From a virus, in the IMG/VR virus record IMGVR_UViG_3300036770_005137, positions 1-63,273 of that record: a stretch of 63,273 bases of DNA; one strand, 5' to 3'. The translations under genes and the position numbers were made by a program. How positions within the stretch are numbered: position 1 is the stretch's first letter; each line of letters opens with the position of its first letter. Shown piece by piece: positions 54,501-63,224 of this stretch. The notes under the pieces are model-generated. The model was not told where the DNA came from. It ran no database searches and was given only the letters and a program-made list of their open reading frames with translations.

Positions 54501-55014
54501 TACCAAACTGTCGTGTTGATGGCAGTGCAGCATTAATTACTTTGATAAACTGATCATACCAATTAGGGTTACTTGGATCGTTCCAAGTTATAACCTGACC
54601 TGTTAAATTTCTATTATTACTATCTAAAATATTTTGGGTTGTTTGAACGCTGGTAATTTTTAATAAACCGCTTCCTGGAATATTTCTTTTAACATTATAG
54701 CTTAGTAGACGTGCCAGTCTTAACACACTTTCTCTACGTTCAGCTAACTCTAAAAAATTATCTCTACTATTTAAATCAACGCGATAGGCAATGCTTTGCC
54801 CTAAAAAAGCAATAAGGTCAATTAGAGCAAGGTATTCGCTGCTTTCAATATAATCATTAAAATCTTCAGGATAATTTTCTCTGATATAACTAATCATTAC
54901 CCTGCGTAGATTTTCAAAATCGTAGCTCTGAAAATCTGCGTTACGAAAACTCTGATATATTCTACGCCAGTCTTCGGCCACTAATAATCTATTTTGTCTA
55001 TCAGTTATTGACAT
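51556..55014 (-). CDS. 6: Baseplate wedge protein gp6
   Basis: The 1152-residue product fits T4 gp6 by size class, order (after gp25, before the gp7-position gene) and sequence. The early NYPEDFNDYIESSEYLALIDLIAFLGQSIAYRVDLNSRDNFLELAERRESVLRLARLL helices and the GTTVPKGT-like beta region of Baseplate_J proteins are present. In the virion it forms the inner iris of the baseplate wedge. The C-terminal third is more divergent. A late promoter box lies at 55033-55040. Confidence 0.85.
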   Translation of the reverse strand: MSITDRQNRLLVAEDWRRIYQSFRNADFQSYDFENLRRVMISYIRENYPEDFNDYIESSEYLALIDLIAFLGQSIAYRVDLNSRDNFLELAERRESVLRLARLLSYNVKRNIPGSGLLKITSVQTTQNILDSNNRNLTGQVITWNDPSNPNWYDQFIKVINAALPSTRQFGSPEDKATIYGIPTEQYRFQSSNLDVPIFNFDKNIDGRNMSFEITSSTFQNSDEIYEEPPALGNRFAFLYRNDGKGNASSNTGFFMLFKQGQLNQGTFTFTQPAPNETLDIDANNINDTDVWLYKLSQGNAEVEYWKKLSSVEGNNVIYNSLEKSIRNFYTVITRSNDRVTLQFSDGVFGNIPLGKFRVYYRTSEGISYTINPRDMRNISIEIPYISNFSKPETVILSLSLVTSVNNSAEPESSADIKKKAPATYYTQNRMITAEDYNISPFSVSQQVMKVKSVNRSSSGISRYFDLVDPTGKYSKTNLFADDGVVYKEEYIDSFQFKFDTKSDIESVILNQLYDFMSKTTLRDYYYNKFTKILTSDLNVSWTEITSETNLSTGFLKNNVTSSVALKLGTYTTTLLKSVLPGSILKFQAPNGYYFNKLKDNALTTDNGFGTVKYIYSKVVYVAGDGTNGGTGVLTDGTGAVKLNDIVPSSALLTSIVAPFKTTLNQNVISSIIDLVYAHKPFGLRYDQASSAWNIIYEVNLNLTDKFSLGQTGDNTNQKLDSSWLVNFSTDTEYYTVSFRLLRYIFESDKQVRFYFDSSDKIYDTRTNTVEKDKIKVLNVNIDYSSSLLKNFTVDKDWEIVEEFRGLDGYVDTKKIQVSFADSDDDAVVDNPDIFEDIIATSTYSLQNAYVIQELYTIEDQQEDYRYTDNLDEIVLIKNSESELTDLSIFNDGQYFYFVDKDVVKKLNRDTSELVVSLDYRCFIGRDKIKFQYIHNADYESRIDPGLTNLIDVFVLTKQYDKQFREYLDGTRSVMPLPPSTDSLYNMLGGELNKIKTISDEIIYHPARYKVLFGSNASIDLQAIFKVVKNNEIVISDNDIKSKVISAVNEFFAIDNWDFGDNFYFTELSTYVMNKLATNIVNFLIVPKKQGLTFGSLLEIKSEKDQIFVSSATIDDVEIISSVTASRIKSSGTISYTPYYTVQQTIISSGNQ

Positions 55015-55032
55015 GTTTATTCCAGTTTTTAA

Positions 55033-55040
55033 TATTTATT
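55033..55040 (-). promoter_or_regulatory. T4-type late promoter AATAAATA
   Basis: AATAAATA on the minus strand in the 45-base gap between gp25 and gp6, 18 bases before the gp6 ATG. Exact match to the marine T4-like late box. Confidence 0.68.
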
Positions 55041-55059
55041 TCACTAATTAACTGCGTTT

Positions 55060-55503
55060 TTAACTCATTACAATACCATTTTCTTGATCGAATCTAAACT
55101 GTAACGCTTCTTGTATGTTGTATGGATAATAAGTTAGCACACATTCAATTTGTAAACCAGTATCATAACTAGTTACTATAACTTGCTCAGCCCGTGTTCT
55201 AGGATCATAATTAATAATTTGTTCAACATTACGGATTATCAATCGTTTTAGATCCTCAGTTAGTGGCTCAAATATAACATCCCATATAATAGTTCCGAAC
55301 TCAGGTTGTTCTAAGCGTTCACCCATTCTGATATGGAAATTATTAATTAAATCTTGTTTGATAAGTTGCAGGTCGTAAAGAGTAAAACTGCTAGCTTCAG
55401 CATTTATCGTACTGAAACCTCTATAAGTTTTAGATCCAGGAATAAACTTAGTTTTTGCGTTTGTTAAAGTAACTTTATCGTATAATTTACTATTTGCTGT
55501 CAT
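55060..55503 (-). CDS. 25: Baseplate wedge protein gp25
   Basis: The 147-residue protein has the gp25 core: a helix ending LINNFHIRMGERLEQPEFGTIIWDVIFEPLTEDLK, then a second helix and a strand pair with ECVLTYYPYN. The EFGT-x-IWD-x-IFEPLT signature is typical of gp25 and of related type VI secretion TssE proteins. It nucleates the sheath in the baseplate. Its start overlaps the gp5-like stop by four bases (ATGA). Confidence 0.92.
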   Translation of the reverse strand: MTANSKLYDKVTLTNAKTKFIPGSKTYRGFSTINAEASSFTLYDLQLIKQDLINNFHIRMGERLEQPEFGTIIWDVIFEPLTEDLKRLIIRNVEQIINYDPRTRAEQVIVTSYDTGLQIECVLTYYPYNIQEALQFRFDQENGIVMS

Positions 55504-57584
55504 ATTCCCCAGCTCCCTTCATCGTCTGTATTTTGTTCTACAGGAGGATTCCTCTTGAATGTATCTATATTTGTAGTGTATTTTCTCCAATGCGAAGCAA
55601 CTTCTTTTTCATCTGTAGCATCATATCTCAGAGGAAATCCTTCTCCCCTTGGACCAATATGTTCTCTTTGTATTGGTTCTGATTTAACTAATTTAGGATC
55701 TAAATTCTCATGATGCGGATATGGTTCAGGAGTAGGCATACGACGCATAATCACATCTTTGGTTGTAAGAGATTGCCAAGCATCTTGACTTGGTATCTCT
55801 GGCATACTGATTACCTTAAGTTCGTGAAACAAAGTAGCCTTGGCTGTTATTCGAGCTTCTTCTGGAGGTGATGCAATCGCCGCAGTAGGGGCTGTTCCTG
55901 CTCCTGGTCCGTTCATATGTATTTGAGGAGCAGTTTCAATTATATTTCCACCTGCTAGTGTTTCGTTACTGCCACCAGAAGTGTTAAAAATATGCCCTCC
56001 TGCCTTTATATCTATATCACCACCTGAACTATGTTTCCAAGTTGAATCGGTATTAATATCCACACTACCATTAACTTTTGTTTTTGAGTAGCCAGTGATA
56101 ATATGATCTAGGTTGTGTCCATTTATATGCCTTATACGCATGTCTTGATTAATAACAACATCTATCCGATCAGGGGTAGGACCGTAAACATCTTTTACCG
56201 GATTTGTTTTACCGCCATCATTGGAGCAAGGATCTCCTGGGTCATCCACCCTGGGGCGGTAAGGGGCAAAATCAGGATCTGCTAGTCCAAGTCCTTGTGA
56301 AAAACTAAATCCTTCAGCTATCCTCCAATCTGATCTACCATCTATATTATGAGTATAATCTGTCTTATAATATTTTTTAACATGATTGTGTACGGTTTGA
56401 CGATATTCTTCGTCGATAGTTTCATCTTTTCTATTTTTAATGTGTATTTTTTGATCACGATCTACTATTAAAACATTATCTTTCATAACATGTGTATGCA
56501 TTTCACCATGAACTTTAACGTTGAAATTTTGAAAAACTTCTAAATTAAAATCTCGATCACATATAAAATTAAAATCTTTCTTTGTCCGTATACTAATACT
56601 ATCATCTGCAAATACGTCGATTTTACCGTCGCTAGTCAATTCTATCCAAGCAGTTCCTCTGCTATTACATATATAGATTAAATCTTCACTATTGTGTAAA
56701 AGTATTTGATGTCCTGTTCTTGTTCTAAATCTCATAAGTTCATTATGAGGTCTGTCTCTTAGACCAAACTCTTTTTCTTCAACATTTTTATAATTCGGAG
56801 GACCATCAGTTGGTAATTTTTCTCTTTCCCATTTATCGTCGCCGTCGTCCATGACAAAACTACTTCCACCAAGACGACTAACAAAATGTGAATTTTCCTC
56901 GCTTTCTGCTTTACCCTGTTTTCCTGTCTTACCTGCCTTATCTGTTGGTCCTGGTGTGCTGATTCCAAATACCATGCTTGGCACTTCCCTACGTGCGCTG
57001 CTGGTTGTGATACCTCTAGTATCATCTTTTAGTAGCCCTTGATCTTCTAAAAACTTAGCAAATGGATGCTCTGGCTTAAGCTTTTTAGTTCCATCTTCAT
57101 TACCTTCATGTATTTTTTTGTTGTATTCAGTTCCTGGAACACGAGTTTTTTCTCTATCAGTTTCTCGACTTTCGTCAGTAATATATTCTGTAGCAGCGAA
57201 ACCCGGAGTGCTGAAATTCATATTCTCTTCAAATATAGGAGCACCTATCCAGTATCCTTTTTTCTCGTCACCATTAAGAAAAATTACTACAACATAACTA
57301 CCTGGGTCTGGAGGAATCATCCAAAAACCATAACTCTTTTGAGTTTCATTATGCGTATCTGGACTATTACCTAAAAAATCGTATTTGGTAACACCATAAA
57401 ACGGGCTGAGATATTTTACAGTTCGTATTTGACCTCCACTTTTTTCGTTACTGCCTACTTCTCTTAGTAATTGAACTTCTAAAACACCGTTGTAGGTCTG
57501 ATCAGCTACACTTACCACTCTTGCCAGGCAAGGTGTCCCATTGGAAGGAATGGAATTAGGTGTGCTGCGATTGTCTTCACTCAT
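55500..57584 (-). CDS. Baseplate central spike protein, gp5-like without lysozyme domain
   Basis: The N-terminal OB-fold (ARVVSVADQTYNGVLEVQLLREVG to WIGAPI, residues about 20-120) and a C-terminal beta-helix with short repeats (HNHVKKYYKTDYTHNIDG, then VNGSVDINTDST and DIDIKAGG) are those of gp5/VgrG spikes. Between them lies a charged linker with a FGISTPGP segment and no lysozyme motif. T4 gp5 carries a lysozyme here, so peptidoglycan cutting must be done by another protein. The length is 694 residues. It overlaps the hub-like gene by ATGA. Confidence 0.85.
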   Translation of the reverse strand: MSEDNRSTPNSIPSNGTPCLARVVSVADQTYNGVLEVQLLREVGSNEKSGGQIRTVKYLSPFYGVTKYDFLGNSPDTHNETQKSYGFWMIPPDPGSYVVVIFLNGDEKKGYWIGAPIFEENMNFSTPGFAATEYITDESRETDREKTRVPGTEYNKKIHEGNEDGTKKLKPEHPFAKFLEDQGLLKDDTRGITTSSARREVPSMVFGISTPGPTDKAGKTGKQGKAESEENSHFVSRLGGSSFVMDDGDDKWEREKLPTDGPPNYKNVEEKEFGLRDRPHNELMRFRTRTGHQILLHNSEDLIYICNSRGTAWIELTSDGKIDVFADDSISIRTKKDFNFICDRDFNLEVFQNFNVKVHGEMHTHVMKDNVLIVDRDQKIHIKNRKDETIDEEYRQTVHNHVKKYYKTDYTHNIDGRSDWRIAEGFSFSQGLGLADPDFAPYRPRVDDPGDPCSNDGGKTNPVKDVYGPTPDRIDVVINQDMRIRHINGHNLDHIITGYSKTKVNGSVDINTDSTWKHSSGGDIDIKAGGHIFNTSGGSNETLAGGNIIETAPQIHMNGPGAGTAPTAAIASPPEEARITAKATLFHELKVISMPEIPSQDAWQSLTTKDVIMRRMPTPEPYPHHENLDPKLVKSEPIQREHIGPRGEGFPLRYDATDEKEVASHWRKYTTNIDTFKRNPPVEQNTDDEGSWGI

Positions 57585-59926
57585 AAGTTTGTATCTCCAA
57601 GTTCATTTGCGTATTCTTCTTGCTCATATGTTGCTTCTAAAGATCCTTGCCATTCAGGTGCTCCGTTAGACAATCCAATTTCTGCATAATCTGCTTCTTC
57701 TAACTCTACAAGTTTTTCAGGACCATGTTGGTCATCACTTGGACTGTCATTCTTAGACTGGTTAAGCTTACCTTCTGGAACTTTTCTATTATCTTGATCC
57801 GGAACACGTATCAATTGCAGTTCTTGGGTAAACTTACCCTTATTAAACTGACTGGTAATATTTAGAACTTTAAAAAGTCCACTAAACTGAAACTGGCTGT
57901 CTTCTGATCCAAAGTCATACATTCCATCCCATTCTGCATTTTTTCTATTACTAGGATTTTGATCTACCGGTGTTCTGAAATAAACTGCTACATAGACTTC
58001 CCCTTGTTCGTAATCCATTTCTCTGTCAGTGTTAACACTTTGTCTTGTGGTATGTCCTGCTCGATAATTTCCCGTTCCACTACTTACAATATAATAAGGA
58101 TCTCCTAAAATAGTTACATTTAGATTAAGCATATCATAGCCTGTGGTTACAAGATCATGAAACTGTCTTGCTGCTAAGGTTATAGGATCATCAGATTGAA
58201 AAGCTCCTCCTCTATTAGCAGTCTTAGTTTCTGTTTTTTGATAATTAACTTGACTAGGTAATTTATGGCTAGCTGGATCAATACCCGGTGGTGTTTGAGC
58301 ATCTTCTTTTCCTATATGCTCCTGATTTGCTCCTCCTGTAGCTTGTCCTACACCCTGTTGACCTTCGGATAATTTACCTTGATCTGCTGTTAGTGCTTTA
58401 TAAAATCCTGTTTTAAATTCTACTCTTAGATCTAATACATCAAGATTTTGTCCTGTATAGATATAGAAATATTGCTTAACTACTTCACGCCATTTATTCT
58501 CTAAGCCTGGATTTTTTGTATTAGGATTTGTAAATTTTTGTGCATCTACTAAGTATTCTTCAACTCTGTAAACAGTTTTTTTAGGACAAATCCCTGTGTT
58601 AGGATCTTCCGTTCCTTTAAAATAATGCTTTATATCAACACGCCACCATCGAATTTGACCTTGCGGAGTCCAGTTTTTAAGAGCAAACTTAGGATAATCA
58701 CTGGTTAAAATAACTTGATTAATAATATCAGTTATTAGTTGTCCTTGGTCAAATGTAAAAGTTCCATTTAAAGGATTAACCTTCATTTTACCTCGTTTGT
58801 AAACTCCATCTTCATAGACAAAATTATCTGGCGCGAACCCTGTTTCACCCTTATTATAATTATTAAATCCTAAATTCGATTTTCCAATTAAATTTAAGCT
58901 TTCATCATTCCTTGATTCGTCAGGAAATACAATATCAATTTCATCATAAAAAGTTGTTGTCTTTTGTTTAACTCGTTCTTTCAAATATTGATTAACACAA
59001 TGCTTTAGACTTTTTTCACTTTTTCTTAACAATTGCTCAACTGTTTTAGGAACATTGTCATCACATATTAATAAAGCATCATGTTTAATTTGCGTAAATG
59101 TATCACTAAATCCCGATTCGTTATAAGGATATGCTTCACAATCATACACACAGCCTTTATTATTAACATTCATTTGTATTTCACGAATTTTCATAGGAAT
59201 ATACTTTTTACTAACAGTAGATTCTATATTAAGCATATCAGGATCTATGTGACCTGTAAACTTAATTGTTAATAAAATAGGAACATCTGCATAATTTCTA
59301 TATCCTTGTTTTAAAGCAGCCACTTGAAGTGCTTGAAAAAACAATCCCATACTATAAGGCTCGATAATTTGGAACGAAAGACCTAGAGCATTGCTATTTC
59401 CTGTATTCTCATTAAGACCAGCTATGCTATTAATTCTTAAATTTTCTAAATGATAATCTAACTTTCCTGATTGAGTCGCAACGAGATCTTCCTCTTTGGC
59501 TGCACCAGCACTTGCTAAAATAATTTGTCCTAAATCGCCACCCATATAAGAAGCACTATTATATTGCCCTTTACTTAAAACACTTAGAGTAAAATGATAG
59601 TTATAAACACTATAATCAAATAACTCGTTTGGCATTATGCCTTTATCGCCTTCTTTTACTTGAGGTAAAGAAAATCCTTGGCTAGGATTCCTAGTAGTTA
59701 TTGACGAAGAATTAAGATTACTAGATAAAGCATTTAATCCTGGAACTAAATTTGTAGGTAGTCCAAGGTTGGTCTGCCCTAATTGTCCTAGTTGTTTAAT
59801 AGAACTAGCTGCATTGTTGGCTACTGCCGTAAAACCAGAAGTCACCTGACTGGCATTAGATAAAACATTACGTGCTGTATTACCTACAGTAGTAGCAGCA
59901 TCAACTAAACTGTTTAAAAAACTCAT
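57581..59926 (-). CDS. Baseplate hub-associated virion protein, 781 residues
   Basis: I do not recognise a named family, but the gene lies between gp53 and the gp5-like gene, where the hub components belong. The front 80 residues are alanine- and serine-rich helices (TVGNTARNVLSNASQV). A central region has a NYHFTLSVLSKGQYN start and repeated beta strands, and the end has a disordered acidic tail (KVPEGKLNQSKNDSPSDDQ onward). It may combine a gp27-like hub role with a linker. Start and stop each overlap neighbours (1 and 4 bases). Confidence 0.68.
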   Translation of the reverse strand: MSFLNSLVDAATTVGNTARNVLSNASQVTSGFTAVANNAASSIKQLGQLGQTNLGLPTNLVPGLNALSSNLNSSSITTRNPSQGFSLPQVKEGDKGIMPNELFDYSVYNYHFTLSVLSKGQYNSASYMGGDLGQIILASAGAAKEEDLVATQSGKLDYHLENLRINSIAGLNENTGNSNALGLSFQIIEPYSMGLFFQALQVAALKQGYRNYADVPILLTIKFTGHIDPDMLNIESTVSKKYIPMKIREIQMNVNNKGCVYDCEAYPYNESGFSDTFTQIKHDALLICDDNVPKTVEQLLRKSEKSLKHCVNQYLKERVKQKTTTFYDEIDIVFPDESRNDESLNLIGKSNLGFNNYNKGETGFAPDNFVYEDGVYKRGKMKVNPLNGTFTFDQGQLITDIINQVILTSDYPKFALKNWTPQGQIRWWRVDIKHYFKGTEDPNTGICPKKTVYRVEEYLVDAQKFTNPNTKNPGLENKWREVVKQYFYIYTGQNLDVLDLRVEFKTGFYKALTADQGKLSEGQQGVGQATGGANQEHIGKEDAQTPPGIDPASHKLPSQVNYQKTETKTANRGGAFQSDDPITLAARQFHDLVTTGYDMLNLNVTILGDPYYIVSSGTGNYRAGHTTRQSVNTDREMDYEQGEVYVAVYFRTPVDQNPSNRKNAEWDGMYDFGSEDSQFQFSGLFKVLNITSQFNKGKFTQELQLIRVPDQDNRKVPEGKLNQSKNDSPSDDQHGPEKLVELEEADYAEIGLSNGAPEWQGSLEATYEQEEYANELGDTNL

Positions 59927-60225
59927 TAAATTCCCAAACTTTCTTTTAAATTAGCTAATTTTGGTAGATAAATCCTTGTTCCTGTAGTGAAATCATAAAC
60001 TGGATCAGACAATACGTCCATGTTACGTTGCATGAATACCCACCACAATTTAGGATCATTGTAGACATCGTAGGCTAATAAATCAGGCCTATAGTTATAC
60101 TGGGGCTCGATTTGATACAAGATGTCATCTGGTTCAGCTTTTACAGCCCTAATCCTAAAATAACTTAGGTAATTATTAGTTATGGCGGTATTATGCCAAG
60201 GACTATTGTCTTTATATTCTGCCAT
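59926..60225 (-). CDS. 53: Baseplate wedge protein gp53
   Basis: The 99-residue protein has the gp53 pattern: YNYRPDLLAYDVYNDPKLWWVFMQRNMDVL-x-DPV-x-DF then G-x-RI-x-LP. The WW near residue 60 and the LysM-like strand-helix end are typical. The size is smaller than T4 gp53 (196 residues), as in marine relatives. It clamps neighbouring wedges to each other around the hub. Both ends overlap neighbouring genes by a single base (TAATG). Confidence 0.85.
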   Translation of the reverse strand: MAEYKDNSPWHNTAITNNYLSYFRIRAVKAEPDDILYQIEPQYNYRPDLLAYDVYNDPKLWWVFMQRNMDVLSDPVYDFTTGTRIYLPKLANLKESLGI

Positions 60226-61274
60226 TATAAGTATCCTGGTTTAGTATCAACATATCCACCTTTAACAAAGGTATCAAGATTAAATGTCCTTGTCTTATTT
60301 CTACTCCATACAGGTTGGCAAACTACTGAAATAGTGCTCTTAACCGGAACATGGGTTTTTCCTCCTGCATTAAACGGAGTCCCACTTCCACCCATAGCAC
60401 CATTTTTCATATTAGCAAGACCATTAACAATACTCATAGCTCCTGCTGCTTTACCTAACGCACTGGCTGCTTTACTAGATCCCATGAACCCTGCAACACC
60501 ACCCATTACACCTAATAGGTTAGCCGTGTTTTCTACTGTTTGATTAGCTCCGCCTGTAGCTGAGCCGAATCCAGATGTAGGACCACTAGCACCAACTGTA
60601 GTAGCAATGTAGGCAACATCTTGAGGCAACTCAACTGTAAAACTTGTTATAATAACCGGTATGTCTTTAAACACATAGTCACCATAACCATTCAAGTAAA
60701 CCATAGGAGGAGGATTGCCAGCATCTTGGCTATCTCCTGTAAACATCTTTGTCACACTACGAAGATAATGAACTGCTGCTATCCAATACTGTGCTTGTAT
60801 AGCATCCTCTACATTGAAAGGTCCCGATATGCTAACACTACTAGCTTGGCTGTTAGTATAACTAAAATAACTGTAATTTTGATGCGTTACAGGAGTATTT
60901 TCATAAGCAGCAGATCCCTGCATCTGAATAGTCGGTGTGTAAGGAAATATAAGTCCTCCAGCATTAATTAATGGAGCTAAAACAGGACTTTGTCTAAAAT
61001 TAGCATTTTGAGGTATACTTAATCTTACTCTCCAATCACTGGATTCTGCATCACCGCCCATGCTGGCTGTGGCCAAAGATTTTTTATAATCTGGGTTGGC
61101 TCCTGGAGAAACATTGATGCTTCGTAAGGCAGAAACCATGGCAGCAGGATTTGATAAATTATTAAGAGCACCGGCTAATTTTCCAGCAGTTCCTAACGCA
61201 CCGGTTATTCCAAGACTATTTGAAACAGAACCTACAGTGTTAAGAACACTACCTACTTTATCGAATAAACCCAT
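60225..61274 (-). CDS. Tail-tube cap/junction protein, gp48/gp54-like
   Basis: The 349-residue product starts with a hydrophobic, glycine/serine-rich helix region of about 50 residues (GLFDKVGSVLNTVGSV) followed by a beta-rich domain (WRVRLSIPQNANF, then LIFPYTPTIQMQ and ISGPFNVEDAIQAQYWIAAVHYLRSVTKMFTG). This order fits gp48- and gp54-like proteins that close the hub and start the tail tube. The order with gp53 next is as in T4-like baseplate blocks. AAGGAG precedes the ATG. It is the first gene of the minus-strand late block and is divergent from gp55. Confidence 0.8.
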   Translation of the reverse strand: MGLFDKVGSVLNTVGSVSNSLGITGALGTAGKLAGALNNLSNPAAMVSALRSINVSPGANPDYKKSLATASMGGDAESSDWRVRLSIPQNANFRQSPVLAPLINAGGLIFPYTPTIQMQGSAAYENTPVTHQNYSYFSYTNSQASSVSISGPFNVEDAIQAQYWIAAVHYLRSVTKMFTGDSQDAGNPPPMVYLNGYGDYVFKDIPVIITSFTVELPQDVAYIATTVGASGPTSGFGSATGGANQTVENTANLLGVMGGVAGFMGSSKAASALGKAAGAMSIVNGLANMKNGAMGGSGTPFNAGGKTHVPVKSTISVVCQPVWSRNKTRTFNLDTFVKGGYVDTKPGYL

Positions 61275-61290
61275 AGTTGACTCCTTAAAT

Positions 61291-61298
61291 TATTTAGT
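61291..61298 (-). promoter_or_regulatory. Possible late promoter box with one mismatch (ACTAAATA)
   Basis: ACTAAATA on the minus strand, 17 bases before the ATG of the tail-tube-cap gene, the same distance as other late boxes, but with C in place of A at the second position. It overlaps the -35 of the divergent gp55 promoter by one base. Confidence 0.35.
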
Positions 61299-61326
61299 TG
61301 ACAAAATTAACTGAGTAGTTTATAAT
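61298..61326 (+). promoter_or_regulatory. Consensus sigma-70 promoter of gp55
   Basis: TTGACA at 61298-61303 and TATAAT at 61321-61326 with a 17-base spacer: a perfect consensus. The ATG is at 61344, so the leader is very short. This would give strong early transcription of the late sigma factor. Confidence 0.88.
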
Positions 61327-61343
61327 ATTTGTAAAGGATTATT

Positions 61344-62168
61344 ATGACTAAAATCAACTACTTGAACAATAAAGACTTACTTGACGAAATACATAAGAGC
61401 AAAAACACTTATTGTTCTTTTCTTAAACCAATTTATCATCAATACGACATAATTTTGCCCAGCGTAGAAAAAATCAACATAAGAACCATAGCAGAAGCCA
61501 AGCGTAATCGTGCTAAAAGGCTAGGACAAGAAGAATTTGAACGACGTAAAGCAACAGGAGAAAAGATTAAACAGGCAGATTGTGAAATTGATTACAAAAA
61601 AATCAATAAACAAGATCTGGTATTTCGCGTAATGACATTCGAACATATACCATTAAATGCAACTAGAAAAAAGAATCCTAAAACAGAAGCAGACGGCAGG
61701 GACAAAGTTAACTTTCCACCTTTTCAACATTGGAAATTTAACGAGGAAGATATCCTAACTTGTGTTGGAAAAAGTCATTGGAAGGGCAGTTTAGAACGAG
61801 GCAAGTTCAATAAAGAACATGGACAGATTACAAACAACTTGGCTCGTATGTATATCAAACTATGCGAACGTTATGCTACACGAGGCAATGTGCGTGGATA
61901 TACCTATAACGATGAAATGAAGGGGCAGGCCATTTTACAACTTACACAAATCGGTCTACAGTTTGATGAGTCAAAGTCTAACAACCCGTTTGCCTATTTT
62001 ACTGCGGCAGTGACCAATAGCTTTGTAAGAATTATCAATATAGAAAAACGTAATCAAATTATTCGTGATGACTTATTAGAAATCAATGGCATGAACCCGA
62101 GCTACAGTAGGACAAGTGAAGGCGAACATGCTGCTGCTTTGAAAAGATACGAATATAATGAGGATTGA
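61344..62168 (+). CDS. 55: Late-transcription sigma factor gp55
   Basis: gp55 replaces host sigma at NATAAATA late promoters together with the sliding clamp. The 274-residue product has the gp55-type sigma region from about 190 to 250 (QLTQIGLQFDESKSNNPFAYFTAAVTNSFVRIINIEKRN), followed by RDDLLEINGMNP. The front 180 residues are longer than in T4 gp55 (185 residues in total) and basic. The presence of late boxes elsewhere in the window matches this role. Reading begins at ATG 61344 after AAAGGA. Confidence 0.88.
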   Translation: MTKINYLNNKDLLDEIHKSKNTYCSFLKPIYHQYDIILPSVEKINIRTIAEAKRNRAKRLGQEEFERRKATGEKIKQADCEIDYKKINKQDLVFRVMTFEHIPLNATRKKNPKTEADGRDKVNFPPFQHWKFNEEDILTCVGKSHWKGSLERGKFNKEHGQITNNLARMYIKLCERYATRGNVRGYTYNDEMKGQAILQLTQIGLQFDESKSNNPFAYFTAAVTNSFVRIINIEKRNQIIRDDLLEINGMNPSYSRTSEGEHAAALKRYEYNED

Positions 62169-62193
62169 CTCTGTAATTTATAGATGTTATAAT
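62165..62193 (+). promoter_or_regulatory. Sigma-70 promoter of gp47
   Basis: TTGACT at 62165-62170 overlaps the stop codon of gp55, and TATAAT lies at 62188-62193 with a 17-base spacer. GGAGG at 62202-62206 precedes the ATG at 62211. gp47 and gp46 can thus be read apart from gp55. Confidence 0.85.
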
Positions 62194-62210
62194 AAGCCAA
62201 CGGAGGCTAG

Positions 62211-63224
62211 ATGAGTAATCTATTCAAAAAAGTAGCACTATTCACAGATATACATTTCGGATTAAAGTCGAACAGTCATACTCATAACCAAGATTGTGAA
62301 GATTTTGTCGATTGGTTTATAGCAACAGCCAAAGAAAACGGTTGTGATACAGGCATGTTTCTTGGAGACTGGCACCATAATCGTAATAGCCTTAATATTA
62401 CTACCATGGACTATAGCCTAAGAGCATTGGAAAAATTGGGTAAGGCATTTGATCAATTTTTCTTTTTCCCTGGTAACCATGATCTGTATTATAAAGACAA
62501 ACGAGACATCCATAGCGTAGAGTTTGGCAAATACATACCCGGAATTAACATTGTCCATAAACCTGTGACTGTGGATAATGTCACAATGTGTCCTTGGTTG
62601 GTCGGAGATGAATGGCGAAACATAGCGAAAAAAGGTGGACAATATATCTTTGGACACTTTGAGCTACCACAATTTATGATGAATGCCATGGTTGCCATGC
62701 CCGATCACGGTGAAATACAATTGGAACACTTTTATCAATACGAACTTGGGTTCAGCGGTCACTTTCATAAACGTCAACAAAAGAAAAACATGATGTATAT
62801 TGGTAATGCTTTTCCTCACAATTATGCTGACACATGGGATGATGAGCGTGGCATGACCATAATGGAGTGGGGCAAGGATCCATATCATATAACATGGCCC
62901 GATCAGCCCACATTCCGTACACTAAAACTAAGTCAACTGTTAGAAGATCCAGATAAAATCATCAAACCTAAACAACATCTACGCATAGGCATTGACATTG
63001 ATATCAGTTATGAAGAAGCAAACTTTGTAAGAGAAAACTTTATGACTAACTATCCTATCAGAGAACTGGCACTAATTCCGGAAAAGAAAGAATTAGACAG
63101 TGCTCCTGACATAGATATACGCCAATTCGAAAGCGTAGACGAGATTGTAGTCAATCAAATCGTTAATATCGACAGCAAAGGCTACGATCCAAAACGATTA
63201 TTAGAAATCTATAACAACTTATGA
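62211..63224 (+). CDS. 47: Recombination endonuclease subunit gp47 (Mre11/SbcD-type)
   Basis: The 337-residue protein has the metallophosphoesterase motifs in order: DIHFG (near 14), GDWHHN (near 47), GNHD (near 86), GHFE, and GHFH. They bind two metal ions for nuclease action. With gp46, it processes DNA ends for recombination-dependent replication. The length matches T4 gp47 (339 residues). A strong GGAGG site fixes the start. It ends with an ATGA overlap into gp46. Confidence 0.95.
   Translation: MSNLFKKVALFTDIHFGLKSNSHTHNQDCEDFVDWFIATAKENGCDTGMFLGDWHHNRNSLNITTMDYSLRALEKLGKAFDQFFFFPGNHDLYYKDKRDIHSVEFGKYIPGINIVHKPVTVDNVTMCPWLVGDEWRNIAKKGGQYIFGHFELPQFMMNAMVAMPDHGEIQLEHFYQYELGFSGHFHKRQQKKNMMYIGNAFPHNYADTWDDERGMTIMEWGKDPYHITWPDQPTFRTLKLSQLLEDPDKIIKPKQHLRIGIDIDISYEEANFVRENFMTNYPIRELALIPEKKELDSAPDIDIRQFESVDEIVVNQIVNIDSKGYDPKRLLEIYNNL

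Noticed and set aside
60193-60543. Plus-strand open frame of 116 codons opposite the tail-tube-cap gene, and similar ones at 60621 and 61096
   Set aside because: All are antisense to a conserved baseplate gene, with no ribosome site and no family resemblance.
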